This document shows, one piece after another, positions 1 to 12,552 of a stretch of DNA of 48,090 nucleotides (its first letter is position 1; every line of letters begins with the position of its first letter). The DNA is taken from assembly GCA_013365325.1 (NCBI GenBank), contig JABVXV010000415.1:1-48090 (forward strand). The letters run 5' to 3'. Origin of the DNA: Dipetalonema caudispina (lineage: Eukaryota > Nematoda > Chromadorea > Rhabditida > Onchocercidae). A model generated the notes under the pieces. That model did not search any database and was not told the origin of the DNA. It was given only the letters and a program-made list of their open reading frames with translations. A program made the translations under genes and the position numbers.

Positions 1-117
<117 letters not shown>

Positions 118-170
118 ATTACTATTATTATTATTACTGCTATTATTGTTACTATTTTTACTATTATTGT

Positions 171-675
171 GCTCTTATGTTATTATCGCTATCATTGTAA
201 TCATTTTCTGATGAATGTCTGCTTTGTTTGACAACACTGAGCTTTTTCAGTTGATTCAATCATTTTTTTTTTTTTTTTTTTTTTGGTCATAATTCCATTT
301 CCAATGTGGATTTCAATTTTTCATATATCCTTGAATAATTGACTTGTTTCGATTTATATTACGAGACATTTTCAAAATTTAGAACTTTCGAAAAATTTTT
401 CGAACTCGAATTTCTCGTCAATTTTAGAAAACTAATTGATTTTCGAGCGTTTATAATGTATTCAGAAACGATAATAAACCCAATATTTTTCGACAATATC
501 TAGGAATTTCAATCCCTAAAGTGATATTTAGCTCATTTTCACCACTGAAACATATGAAAAAAACGCAGCTAGTACTGTAGTTCATTCTAATTAAGACATA
601 TTTGTTTCCTTCAGCTCATTTTTAACAAAATTTACAAAGTTTTCATATGATAAATTTTAGTAAAAAACTGGAAAT
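171..675. other. Non-coding stretch upstream of the dynein light chain gene
   Basis: AT-rich sequence with a poly-T tract near 266-284. I see no exon-like open frame. It presumably contains the promoter and 5' leader of the gene starting at 676, but no convincing TATA element stands out from the AT background. Confidence 0.5.
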
Positions 676-1307
676 ATGATCAGCAACAAAATGGAAGTGA
701 AAGAAACAGATATGGAATCAGAAATGGTCCAGAAAAGTATAACAATTGCGCTGGAAGCACAAAAACAATATGCACTCGATAAAGTGATTATTTTCTTTAA
801 TTCTTGTGTTCTTTATCTAAATAATTTATTGCAAATAAATTCACATTTCTATGTTTATTTTCGACAAATGTCATCTTGTTGTCACGATTTTGACAACTAC
901 ACAGTTACTTTTGTTTCAATTCCAAGTTAAATTTTCAAGTATTGCCAATGATAAAACTTTTAGATCGAAAAAGTTATAAGGAATAATCGTATTTTAGAAG
1001 AAGATTAACAAATTAGCAATTCCAACATTTATTTAATTTACTATCAAATTTTCAATTCAAATTTCTTTACCTCGCTCACTTTTCAACCAGAAAATTTGAT
1101 ACTATGAAAATTATAAATAGATGTTCTAATAATTGATTTTAGGACATGGCCTTTTATATCAAGGAAGAATTCGAAAGGAGGTTTGGTCCCACATGGCATT
1201 GTGTTGTTGGGAAAAGTTTTGGTTCCAGTTTCTCATACGAAATTCAACATTTTATCTTATTGAAATTTAACCAATTATCTATTATGATATTTAAATGTGG
1301 CTACTAA
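676..1307 (+). CDS. LC8-type dynein light chain (two exons)
   Basis: Predicted 90-residue protein from exons 676-783 and 1143-1307, joined in phase 0; the intron has donor GTGATT and acceptor ATTTTAG. The length equals the usual 89-90 of LC8 dynein light chains. Exon 1 encodes the N-terminal helix (DMESEMVQKSITIALEAQ, like the family's DMSEEMQ...A..AL). Exon 2 opens with DMAFYIKEEFERRFGPTWHC, the family's helix 2 plus the diagnostic PTWHC-VVG-FGS block, and then EIQHF and a final FKCGY that aligns with the family's C-terminal FKSG. LC8 proteins are homodimeric hubs that bind dynein intermediate chain and many other short linear motifs. The protein is clearly more divergent than canonical LC8 (SFSYEIQHF in place of the highly conserved strand), so it is probably a lineage-specific paralogue and not the housekeeping copy. 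A second Met six codons in is an alternative start. Confidence 0.87.
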
Positions 1308-1406
1308 AGTAGACAAAGACTTAATTTTGCACAAAATGCATTCGATCATTTTTGCTAGTTCTAATTTATTATTTATTTTGTTGATTTAAAACTGACAACT
1401 TGAAAG

Positions 1407-1412
1407 AATAAA
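1407..1412 (+). other. Polyadenylation signal of the dynein light chain gene
   Basis: AATAAA lies 100 bases after the stop codon at 1307, a normal distance for a nematode 3' UTR. Confidence 0.5.
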
Positions 1413-3749
1413 TTAACTTCATAATTTATTTGACTGTTATTGGTAGATATTAACACTGTCCCAAATGCCAGTAAAATTTGCTAAGTAAGAAATTACAATC
1501 TATCTATTAACAATAGCTGAAGGTTTATTTGCCTATTGTTAAAAAATCATATTTGGTATGAAAAATTATAATGTTGTATAAAAAATTACCATCTATCATA
1601 TGGTATGAATTATGATTCAAATGTGGTTTGTTTCTTTTTTTTTTTTAAGAAAAAAACAAAATATATGAATGTTTTTCTCGAATAAATGTAAACATTTCTT
1701 ATCATTTTTCTTGTTAAGTAGGCATATTTTCAATTAGCATGAAAATGATATGTAAACGAAACGAATTAAAACACTGCAAAATTTGGAGAAATGAGATATT
1801 TTTATTTGAACAATAATCATGCATACATTATATTTAACAGTCCATGGAATCTTTTAGAATTTTAGTGTGACTGAAAATCGAATCATTTTAATTGATTTTA
1901 GGTTAGTTTTAAATAAAATTAAATGAAAATTTGATGTTTGTAGCTCAATTAACAAAGTTACTGCTTATTTCATAGTCTTGAAACTAACATCTTATGAGGA
2001 CAAATAAAAAGCATACCTGTTAAATTTTTTAAAAAATGCTTCAGTTAAAATCGTTATAATCCATCGTATTTAAGCAAAAATGATAAATTTATTTGTTTTT
2101 TTCTTAAATTTTAAAGAATTTTATTTTCTAAAGGTAATGTTGATGCTGAAAAACATAAAGTGTTAGTATTAAAGACACTTACCATGCATTTTAAACAGGA
2201 ATTTCTGTATAAAAATTATTTCGTATTAGAAAAAAAAGTTTAAGAAACAGCAACAACAACAAATAGTCTTGAAACTTGTAAATCATCTCAAGTTTTTAAC
2301 TGAATTAAGCAAGACATTTTGATTATCATATCATTCCAAAAAAAAAAAAAAAAAAAGAAAAAACCCATACTTTATTTGAAATTAAAATGCAATATTTGTT
2401 GATTTGATTGTAAACAATATTAATGTAAGGAAAAATGAAATATAAAGGTGCGTTAAGCAAAAAAAAAAAGAACATATAATACTTACTGATAAAAAAGTAT
2501 ATAATATTTATTGATAAAAAAGAAAAAAAAAAAAAAAAACTGTATTTGATTATTTCTTATCATCATTCTTCTACTCTCTGTTCCATTCTTCTTAGATGAC
2601 AGATTTCTCATATCATTGACCATAACTATTAACTACTAAAACTACTTTAGCAAATAATACTAATCATCCAAATGACAAGGGGTGAGTACGATCGTCTCAC
2701 ATTTATTCTTTCCATAATATTTATAAAACATTCTTCATTCCATTTAACTCGTGACATTCTTTCACCATTCTTTCCTTATTATTGTATATTTATAAGTTCA
2801 TTATACTGATAATTTCCATCTTTTATATCAAACTTTAATTATGTTGTAATAATGATAATAATAATAATAAAGCAATTTATTGTAATATTTCAAATTAAAT
2901 GCACAAAGCAATTAAACGAGTAGTATGGTACAAGGTTTAGAAGCATTCTACGGTCAAAAATGCTCAATAATTGAATAAATGCAAAAAAAAGAAAAAAAAA
3001 AAAAAAATGCTATAAGATGAAGTTTTGTTTCTGTCCGTTATTGATTGAAAGTAGGTTGTAGTGTAATTTAAAATTAACATTAAAATTGTTGTACATAAAT
3101 AGTTTGTTTCTCGAAATATAGCAATAATTTTAGTAAATATTGCTCAATTATCTGTTATAGCTATAATCACAATGCACATGTTTATGTTTTATGATAAAGC
3201 ATAATTTATTTGATAAATGAACAAATAAATTTAATAGAAATAATAAATTAAAGTATCATTACATAGTAGAATACCATCATTTGCTTATTTAACTGAACTA
3301 TTACTATGAAATTCATTTAAAATTCCTACAATTTAAAATTACTTTTTTTTACCACATATTAATTAGGATGGTTTAATCGATATTTCGGATCAAAGTTTAA
3401 TAAACTTCACTGTTTAGCACTTTATCACATGCATTACAAATTTATGTAGTTATGGCTCCAGTTGTTCTTCCGTTTACAGATATTTTCACAAAAATTTCAT
3501 TACATTATATCAAGCATTCCCGTTATCACTACAATAATTGCTACTTATTTTTCCTACAACTAATTTTAAATTTTAGTATTTCAGTCCACCATCATTTTTC
3601 TTATCTTTATTTCGGTTAACTTTGTATATAACATTATCGATTAAATACATTATAACATTTATCGTGATAATCGTATGCTTATCTTATTATGAATGATTGA
3701 TGTTAAATATATTCTTATTCGATGTTAATCTAGGTAAGTCATATTTCAG
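1413..3749. other. Intergenic, AT-rich, no gene seen
   Basis: About 2.3 kb of AT-rich DNA with several poly-A tracts (about 2338-2356, 2459-2469, 2520-2540, 2988-3007) and a short ATA run near 2850-2870. No exon with family similarity was found. The right end (TATTTCAG, 3742-3749) looks like a splice acceptor for the next gene, either trans-splicing to a spliced leader or joining an unseen 5' UTR exon. Confidence 0.5.
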
Positions 3750-3775
3750 GTAAACCAGTAAAAATAACGGCAAAT

Positions 3776-6700
3776 ATGGAAACTGATGGTATGTCTTTTC
3801 TGTAATTAAGACATTGTTTCCCAGTATTACTGAGTGTTACTAATATGTTTTGAAAAGTACATCAGTGAAATTAATTGATCACCATATGAACTTGACGTCA
3901 TTAATTACAAATTCAAAAAACGTGCGAGAAGAAAACCACGAATAATTATTTAACCTCATTTGTGTTAGGAACACAGATTTCTTGAAAAAAGAATGTCGAA
4001 AATTATTTAAAATTTAAAACAGGGAAATTTTTGATGAAGAACCGAAAACTAAAAAAACTTTGAATTTTCAACTGCGTTATTTTAAACCATCATTGATAAG
4101 TTTATGACTCCAAAATTCAAGCTGACATTTTATTCCGCCTTACTTTTCAATTTTCTCTAATATTTTGTTCGACGAAAATTAGCTAAACTTCTTCTAATTA
4201 TCAATTGAAATTCAATATTTTCCAGACCTACTCAGTCAAATATTCGCAGCACCCATCTATTTACCACCTGTGAAATTTTTGTCAAGCGTTCACTGCACAA
4301 CTAAAGGTTCTCTCTTATCATATTTATCAACAAGAATTTCCCTTTTTCGTATTTTATCATTGTTATCACCTTTTACTTTGCAACAATTTTCATCACTTTA
4401 GGATGCATTTATTTCTCTTTACAGTGTGACAATATGAATTTTTTAAAGTAAAAGAGCAAAGCAAATGTAATTATTACAGTTTTTAAAATGAAAACGAACT
4501 AGTTAATCATTGATTCCCTCTCAGAAATTTATATTCCAACCCAATGATAGTATTTCTAGAAAGAGAGAAGGGGAGAGAGAGAGAGGACGAAAAAAAATTA
4601 CCTTACATTTCTTTCTTGTTAGGGTAGAAAATGTTGTACAACTGTTGAAAATTAAATATTTCCCTTATCTTATCTTCGATACTGTAAGTTTCAAAAATAT
4701 CCATTCTAGCTTAATTAACTGTTAATATTTTGTCCCGTTGTTCAAAAATTAACTCATAATGCAAAACTCTGTCAAGCAAAATATTTACATTCATATCATC
4801 CTCATATAATACCTGTATTAGTACAACAAGATTTTCGAAAAATGATAAAATTTCCACTATATGTTGACGAATATCAATTTAGAGCTATTAATTAAATGAG
4901 TATTTCTCAAACATTACATAATTGCTACTATTTTATTAGTTTGAAATAGCACCGTAGGCATAATTTCTTTTAAAGCAAATAAATGGGATAAATTTTCAAA
5001 TTTTTGAGATTGACATATTTAATATATCGAAATCGATTAATTAAAGAACGATTTTTCATTGAAATGTTCAATTTTATTTTTTCTCATCCTTAATAATTGC
5101 GATATTTTAAAAAAAAAAGGAAGCATTCCACTGTATAATACATGCAAATGTACAATGAACAAGAAAATTTCGTCAGAATGTTATGTGACACTTAAAATTT
5201 TACTTTTTTTTTACTATTTTAAAATATATATGTTGAAATTATCTTTAGATGAATATTTAATACAGTTTAGATCTTTCGCAAGTATTTTTGCAGTAATTAA
5301 TGGTAACAATCTGATGAAGATCTCATTTAATAGCAAGATAAATGGCATTATATCAATTAATCTGAATAATACAAATACAAAGTAAAGGACAAATAACTCC
5401 TTGTTCTAGCTTTTTTCTAGTCAATTTTTGTTTCAATAATGCAGTTATAGAATTTAAGTATTAATCAAATATTCCATATATTAGTCAATAAGTTGCTCCT
5501 GAATTCATAGTATCGATGCTATAATGAAATGAATTTAACATTCGACTATTTATTTCCCTAAAATGGAACACATTTTGCCCTACAATAAATACATATAGAA
5601 GATAATAAATAGGTAATGTAAAATTTTTCTGAAATTTTAGAATAAAAGCAAATAAATGATTGTTAAATCTTATAATATTCAGTAAAAAATTAGTTCAAAT
5701 TGAAGTAAATCATTATTTAAGCAAAAATAAATCGATTTGTAATTTCCAGACTAAGAATTTTTTCGCATCGATTAGATAAATATTTATTGCTATAGGGTTA
5801 AATGATAAGAAAAGGTTAATTTGAGGTTGCGACAGTGATTGATGTCATAAAAATAAGATATTACTAATTTCCAATAAAATTTACGAAAGGAGAAAAAAAA
5901 TGATTCACGTTGACATTTAGGAGACAAAAATAAAAAAGGAACAATAAGTGAAATTTAAAAGAGTGAGGAAAATTAAATGCTACAACATAATGTGAATGCA
6001 ATCCAAACCATTATTTTTTTTCAAAAACTCGAAATAAAAATGAAATTCCAAAATGTGTAATTAAAGATTTGAAGGCAAAGTGAAAAGTGAGCTTCTAAGA
6101 AAAAATAAACTAATTTTAGATGATCGATTTCTTCTATTAACAAATGATCACCTTTTTCAAACTTCAGCAGAAGAAAATCATGCTATGGATAGTAATGTAT
6201 CACATTTACAACAACATCAGAATGGTAACAATGCCAAGCAGAATCTTAAAAAATCAGGGGAATCTGTAACGGTTTGTTCATATATCATTGCTTAAAATAT
6301 ATTGAGGTGATATTTGAAATATCGATTGCATCAGAATCGATCATTTGTTGTTCACGCCTATATTGTATGATGTTTATGATCACCAATTAACATTATCATC
6401 ATCATCATTCTTAAAAATTTTTAATTACATATGAAATGGATAATACATCAAGAAGCAGGATCATTTAGAATTAACTGGTTGTTCAGTACAAATTTTATTT
6501 CATGATGTTACCAGTGGACTAGGATAAAGAAATTTATTTGCATTTTAATGAAGAAAAAAAGTCATGCTATTTCGTTTAATTAGGGGGCAGTTATTTTGGC
6601 TTTTGTATTTCAGATTATCCAGTTTTCACTGATTCTATAATTGACTTTAGGAGAGAGAGAGAGAAAGAGGGAGAGATAGAAAGATAGAATAAATCGTAAA

Positions 6701-9700
6701 ATATAAAATTTGAAACTGTCGAAATTTCATTGTCTTTTAATTAATGAAAATATATTTCATAACTATTGCCTAATATTCACAAGCTGATCAGCTTGTGAAG
6801 GACTTTTTGAAATAAAGCGATAGTGATTTTAATGATCAACAAATTAACGAAAAGAAAGTAAGTAATTAGCGATGTCTTAATTAAGGTTTGTCTGCGATTT
6901 TTAATAAAAAAAAACCTCATCAATCACTTTTTTCTTTGTTTAACATTATAATTAGGAAGTGTTCTAAGAATATTCTATGTCAGAATTACTTATATTAAAA
7001 ATCAACTTCAATGACTATACATTCGCTTTGTTAATTTGAAGTATAATTAATATCAAATTTTGATGGATTTTTTTTTAATGAAAGACAAAGTTTTTGCTTA
7101 AAAAAAAATTTAAAGAAAGAGAACAATCCAATCTAGAAAGTTATTACTACCTAAATACAGCAAATTTAGAGAAAGGGTAATATATTGGGAATAATAATAA
7201 TTGTCTAAGTCAGAAAATAACCACCGAAATCTTAGAAATGTTTTCTCTTCTAACGACATTTCGAGGAATTTTTTGCCCTTTTATATTTTTAAAGATGTTA
7301 AAGTGATGAATTTTTTAGTCGTAACTATTGTGACTCGATATTTTTTAGAAAAAACTACCAAAAAAATAATTTCTATAAAAATTTTGAGGAAATGTATGAT
7401 GAAGTCATTCATTTAAATAACTTCTTTAGCATAATGAAACTAAAAAAATATTGAAACTGGAGATATGAAAGATTTTTCCCGCAAATCTGTAATTTAAAAT
7501 TTTAATACATATTGCCAATATCACAATTCATTATATAACACAAAAATCTATCTTCTGCACGTTAAAATTTTTCTAATTTTAGGTTTTCGAAAATTTTCGA
7601 CTGATAGCATTATTAATCATTTTTTCACTCTATCAATATAACTTTCACGTATTTTTATGGCAAAAGTTATTTGTGGAAGTTAAATTGCTAATTATACCAT
7701 TGTAATTATATCTAAAAAATTTAATAAAACATAGAAGTAAAAGTGAAAGCACAAAATTCAACTAAGGAAAGAAAGAAAAAAGAATACAGTTTTCCTTGAT
7801 TTATTTATGTGTATCTAAATTTCATCAATCCTTTACTTCCGTTCTTGAGAAAAACTAAAATATATATTTGCTCAATTCGCTAATATAAAGTTTTATTGAT
7901 TGCAACGGACGATAAAAATGAAATCACGAAATAGTGTACACATTTATATTCGAAATGGAATTATTTCTTTTGAAATGAATCAAATCCTTTCTATATGATT
8001 TACAAAGAAAATATCATTCAAGTAATATCTCTACAGATTACATAGAAAAGCCATAAGTTTTTCCATTTTCTTGTTATTCTTTTCAAATTAATGGAAGCAA
8101 CTGATTAAAAATTGAATTACATTAAGCATTCAATTTGATTTTAATTTATAACAGAGAAAAAATATGAAATCAAAAAAATAAATAAAAAAGGACTTAATCG
8201 TATTAAGGAACTTATTAATTTTCCAACATCATTATCTCATGATTTTTGAATGAGTGCTACCATATTATCAATCAAACAATCTTAATACTTTTTGGATGAA
8301 TGCCTAAAACTTTTTCAATTTTTCTAATCACAAATATTTCCAAAATTTTATCCAAGTAATATATATTCAAAGATATGAAAAATGCAAAATTAGAACAAAT
8401 TTGTTATGCATTTTCTTAGCTTAGTAATTGAGAACAGATAAATAATCACTATGGCTTCAGCTATTTTAGGAGTTTTATTAGTCATTTAACAAAATTTTTT
8501 TAAGGGACATACAGTTGAAACAATTAATCATTCGAAGAAGGCTTATACTTGATCTAGGCACTTTTTTGACTAGTTTTTGTTAAAATATTTTATAAATTTA
8601 CCCATTTAATAGAAACAATTTCCAGATTAAGCAAGAATTGGAATCCATCGAAGTATTGAATGAAAGAAAATTCAAAAAACATCAGGAAAGTCAAACGGAA
8701 AAACCTAACGATATGATACGGAAAGAAAAAAGTTATCCAAATCTATCTTCAAGTAAATTTCTGATAAAATTTAAAACAAGTTCTGAAAAGTTTCCGTCTT
8801 CTTCAAATTTATAGCTTTCAAACATCAATTTTATTTCAGTCATTCATTTTGACACATCTCTTGCGTTGTTAACCTTACCAAATACTGATGAATGATTACA
8901 AAACTATCCATTCATCAAACCTTTACGTTTAACGTAAGCTATCATTTCTTTGATACAGTCACTAATTAGAACTGTTAGTACTTCAAAGAAATTTATCAAA
9001 GCGTATTGTTAATTCATTTTTGACACTGTTTCCCTCTAATATATCTTAATTAAATGACAAATTTGAGAAAATATAATCTTTTTTTTAAAATTTTCCGCAA
9101 AAATTGTAAATTGCTGGAATCGAATTGTAATTTATCATAAGAGTGATTAGATTCGATGTAGATAAGTAATCAGGAAATTGGGTGCTTCACAAAATCATTT
9201 GATAAATCAAATGGTTTTTCAAACAAGAAAAAAAATTGCTGTCAACACAAAATTTTTCATTCAATTTGACAAAATTTGCACAGATGTTCTATTGCTTAAA
9301 TTTTTGTCTGAAAGATTTATGGACAAAAAAAATAGCATTTATTTGAAATTTTAAAGTAATAAACTTTTATTGCAGCAAAGAAAGATACAAGAATGGAAGA
9401 AAATGAGGTGAGTACATTTTACGAAGTTTGCAAACAACACAAAGGTAAATGAATTAAAATGAAACATATGAAGACTATTTAATGTTACCAGAAACCTCTA
9501 TGCTTCACGTGATTTCATTTTCAATGTATGAAAATTAAATAAGCATTAACTGTCAAAAAAAAAAAAAAAAGGGAAAAAAGAAAGATTACGACAACAAACA
9601 CCGGTCAAGAAATTTGTTGAAAATAAAAAGAAAATTGAATTTAAGCTTTCAGTTTATGAAGAAACAACAAATTCATGATGGAACAAATGAATTGCAAATT

Positions 9701-12322
9701 CCAAAAGCTGGTATTTTTTTATGAATTTTAGAATTATTTTGATACTCATAAACTCTAAAAAAAGTATGCAGATTTTAGAACAATTTTTTAAATTATTTTA
9801 ATGGTTGTCAATAGATGAAAGGAAAACAAATAACAGATAGAAAAAATACTCATAAAATAGAGTATGAATGCAAAAAAAAAAAGAGAAACAAAAACAATAA
9901 GAGGAAGTTTAACTATTTTTCAAGAATTTTCTGAAATTTTTCGTAAAAAATAATTTAAAAAGCTAGCTGAATTCAAGAATAGTTAAAGTAATATATTTGA
10001 TAAGAATCTTTAGAAACTCTGTGTTCAGAGAAAGAAGTACCATATGCAAATAATAAACCCGAAACTATTCTTTTGCTCAAATACAAATCCAATTATTATT
10101 GCTGGAAGGGAAATTAAATATAAACCAATAAAATTATTTGCCAAAAATGAACACCACAAGAAGCGTGATATATGTGAGGTTATTTTATTAAAGATTTTAA
10201 AATCAACTCATTAAATCATATCAATCAGTAATCTTTACAAATCTTACCTAAATCCTTGGAACTGTTGCAGATATCTCAAATTCTGATGATAATCAGAATC
10301 CCAAAAATAAACATGCATAATACATTATGCTCGACTAAATACCATTTGAAATTAATGTAGTATCGGATGATCAGAACAAATTCATGAGAATTGAAAAAAA
10401 AAAAAAAAAAAAAACATTATAGAACAAAATTGAAAACGTACGAATCTATAAGGAAAATGAGTGTAAAGAAATCAGCCAAAATGAAAACACATAAGAAGGT
10501 TTCCATTTTTTGTAAATAAGTTAAAAATTTAAAATTTGTAGTTGACAGGAAAATAAAATTGGAAAAACTGTACTTAAATATGGTTCATTAAAAATTCATC
10601 TATCATTCAGTATATGACGAATATGATCATGCAATGTTCTCTCGGGGAATGATCATGGTATCAATGTTAAATAGATTATCTGTTAGTACGACATTAATAG
10701 TTGGAAAATGATATGAGTTGGTAGCAATATTTTCGGTAAAAAAATAAATTTAATCAATTTATATTTGAATTATTGATGGAAGTAGTTATCAAGTTTCTGA
10801 AAATCATGGGTTCAGAAAAGTTGTTTTCAGCATTTATGTTTCCAGAAAGGTTAAGATGGGTATTGAAAGATTACAATAGTCGAAAAAGTTTTAAAGAAAC
10901 ATAAACAACGTACAAGATAAAGGCTAAATGTTAAGGTTGAATATGGTTTACAGATAACAACAGGTATGACGCATATATTTTGATCCGCAAAAAATTAATT
11001 CTGATAAGAAGAAATATATTGCTGGGCATTCTTCATCACAAAACAATAAACATAATAGTAGCTATTGATGATAATATCGTTACAATATCAATTAAATTTA
11101 ACTTTTCAGATAATGAAAAATTCAATTCAATTCGTGTAGTCAGAAATGTTCGCCAATATGTGAAATTGTGGACAAAGAGCAATGGATCAGATGGAACAAA
11201 AATGTTTTTAAAACATAATCTATTAACAGTGAAGAAGGTTTGGAAATGATCTTTATTCAACAATCCATTTTAAAGAGCATAAATTGAAATTTGTAAATTT
11301 ATTATGAATCAAGCAGAATTCTAACGTTTTAGCCTTTTTACATTTTCGATTCATGTGTAAAAGATTTTTGAACAACTTTAAGGCGTATTTTAGACGTTTT
11401 GAGCCACTCAAAATTTTACTTTTGTCATTATTTTCATATTTGATAAAAACTGCAATAACTAAATTGAACATTTTTTTTTTTTTTGACTTAAATTAACCTC
11501 CAACGCTTATTACCAACCATTAACTGGAACTGGATATACGCAAAATTATATTTTAATTACTGAAACAATTTTTCATCTCAACTCATTTTTCATCTCGAAT
11601 GCAACTTACACCTTCCAGCGTGTAATAAAACATATATAGTATGTTATGTTTCAATTTCTTTATCACATTTTAATTGGTCAAATATGGAAAAACTATAATT
11701 AAAAATAATAAATACATTAAATTATTTAGACAAATGAAACGGAAAAGAGTGAGAAAACAAACATTGAAAATCAGCACTCTATAATGGAACAGCAAAATGA
11801 AATTATTGCGGGTTATGTAACAGCTTCACAAAGAAGGCAAAATTTTGAAGTTAATCAAAAATTCAAACATGACAAATTCGCAAAGATAGTATCAGCTAAT
11901 CATGCGAAGAGAAGTTAGTTTCTCAAAAGAACAATGAATTAAAAAATTTACAGGTCCAATTTTTTCATTTTTTGTCTTCGGCAAAAAGGGATATGCATCG
12001 ATCCAGTTAATTTCGCCGATTTAATACTTCATTAGCATTTTTTTGCAGTTGCAATGAGTGATGAAGAAATATCGAAAGTGCAGGAAACATCTGATATGAA
12101 AATTAATGTAACGAAAATGTACCATGAAGACGATAAAATCATGTTAGAAGCAAAAGAGGTAAAAACAATTCATTAATTATCAATTGAGTGTTTGATTGTT
12201 GTAAAAATCTTGCCGACGATAATTTATGATTGTTGAAATGATTTATGAAATTATTTCAGTTAGGTTCGATTGAACAGCTAAAATTATTTTTCGAAAAGAA
12301 GTCAGAAGTCAACAAGCGTTAA
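3776..12322 (+). CDS. Unrecognised multi-exon gene, charged low-complexity protein
   Basis: I do not recognise this gene. Eleven exons join without a break of frame: 3776-3788, 4226-4306, 6168-6271, 8626-8752, 9376-9407, 10029-10178, 10954-10963, 11110-11237, 11730-11913, 12049-12158 and 12260-12322, totalling 1002 nt or 333 residues plus stop. Most have TTTCAG/TTCCAG-type acceptors. The start ATG lies 26 bases after a TATTTCAG acceptor, consistent with SL trans-splicing. The N-terminus (METDDLLSQIFAAPIYLPP) is the only hydrophobic part; the rest is rich in Lys, Glu, Asn and Gln (for example IKQELESIEVLNERKFKK and SEKTNIENQHSIMEQQ), suggesting a largely disordered or helical protein. There is no signal peptide or membrane segment. 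The exons from 11730 onward and that at 8626 are the most secure; the 10-nt exon at 10954 and the exon at 10029 rest mainly on phase agreement. An optional exon at 9650-9709 is possible. Confidence 0.55.
6776..6799. repeat. Perfect 24-bp palindrome
   Basis: The half-site TTCACAAGCTGA is followed immediately by its exact reverse complement, with no spacer. It lies in the intron between exons 3 and 4 of the unrecognised gene. The match ends abruptly on both sides. Confidence 0.95.
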
Positions 12323-12546
12323 AAAATCAGATGGATTCAACAACATATTGTTATTATTAACTTAAAGAATTATTTTTTACAAACTGTTTTTAATTTAAAA
12401 TGCCACTTCTCCTCAATTTACTGCCACCTTACTACCCCTTTCCCCGTTTTAGCAATAATTTTGATTTCACAGACTAAATAGTTATCTACTCAACTTTGCC
12501 TCTTCGTAGAACGTTGTTTTTTTTTTTTCTCTTGTCGTCTTTGTTG

Positions 12547-12552
12547 AATAAA
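12547..12552 (+). other. Polyadenylation signal of the unrecognised gene
   Basis: AATAAA lies 225 bases past the stop codon at 12322, after a T-rich stretch (12517-12545). It is the first clear AATAAA after the stop. Confidence 0.5.

Noticed and set aside
4510..4725. Open plus frame after CTCTCAG, considered as an extra exon of the unrecognised gene
   Set aside because: The needed phase (1) runs into a stop and the open frame is phase 0. Much of it is a GA repeat (4560-4590).
10616..10665. Two ATGATCAT words about 30 bases apart
   Set aside because: Short palindromes of A/T-rich type are expected by chance at this composition; no further symmetry was found.
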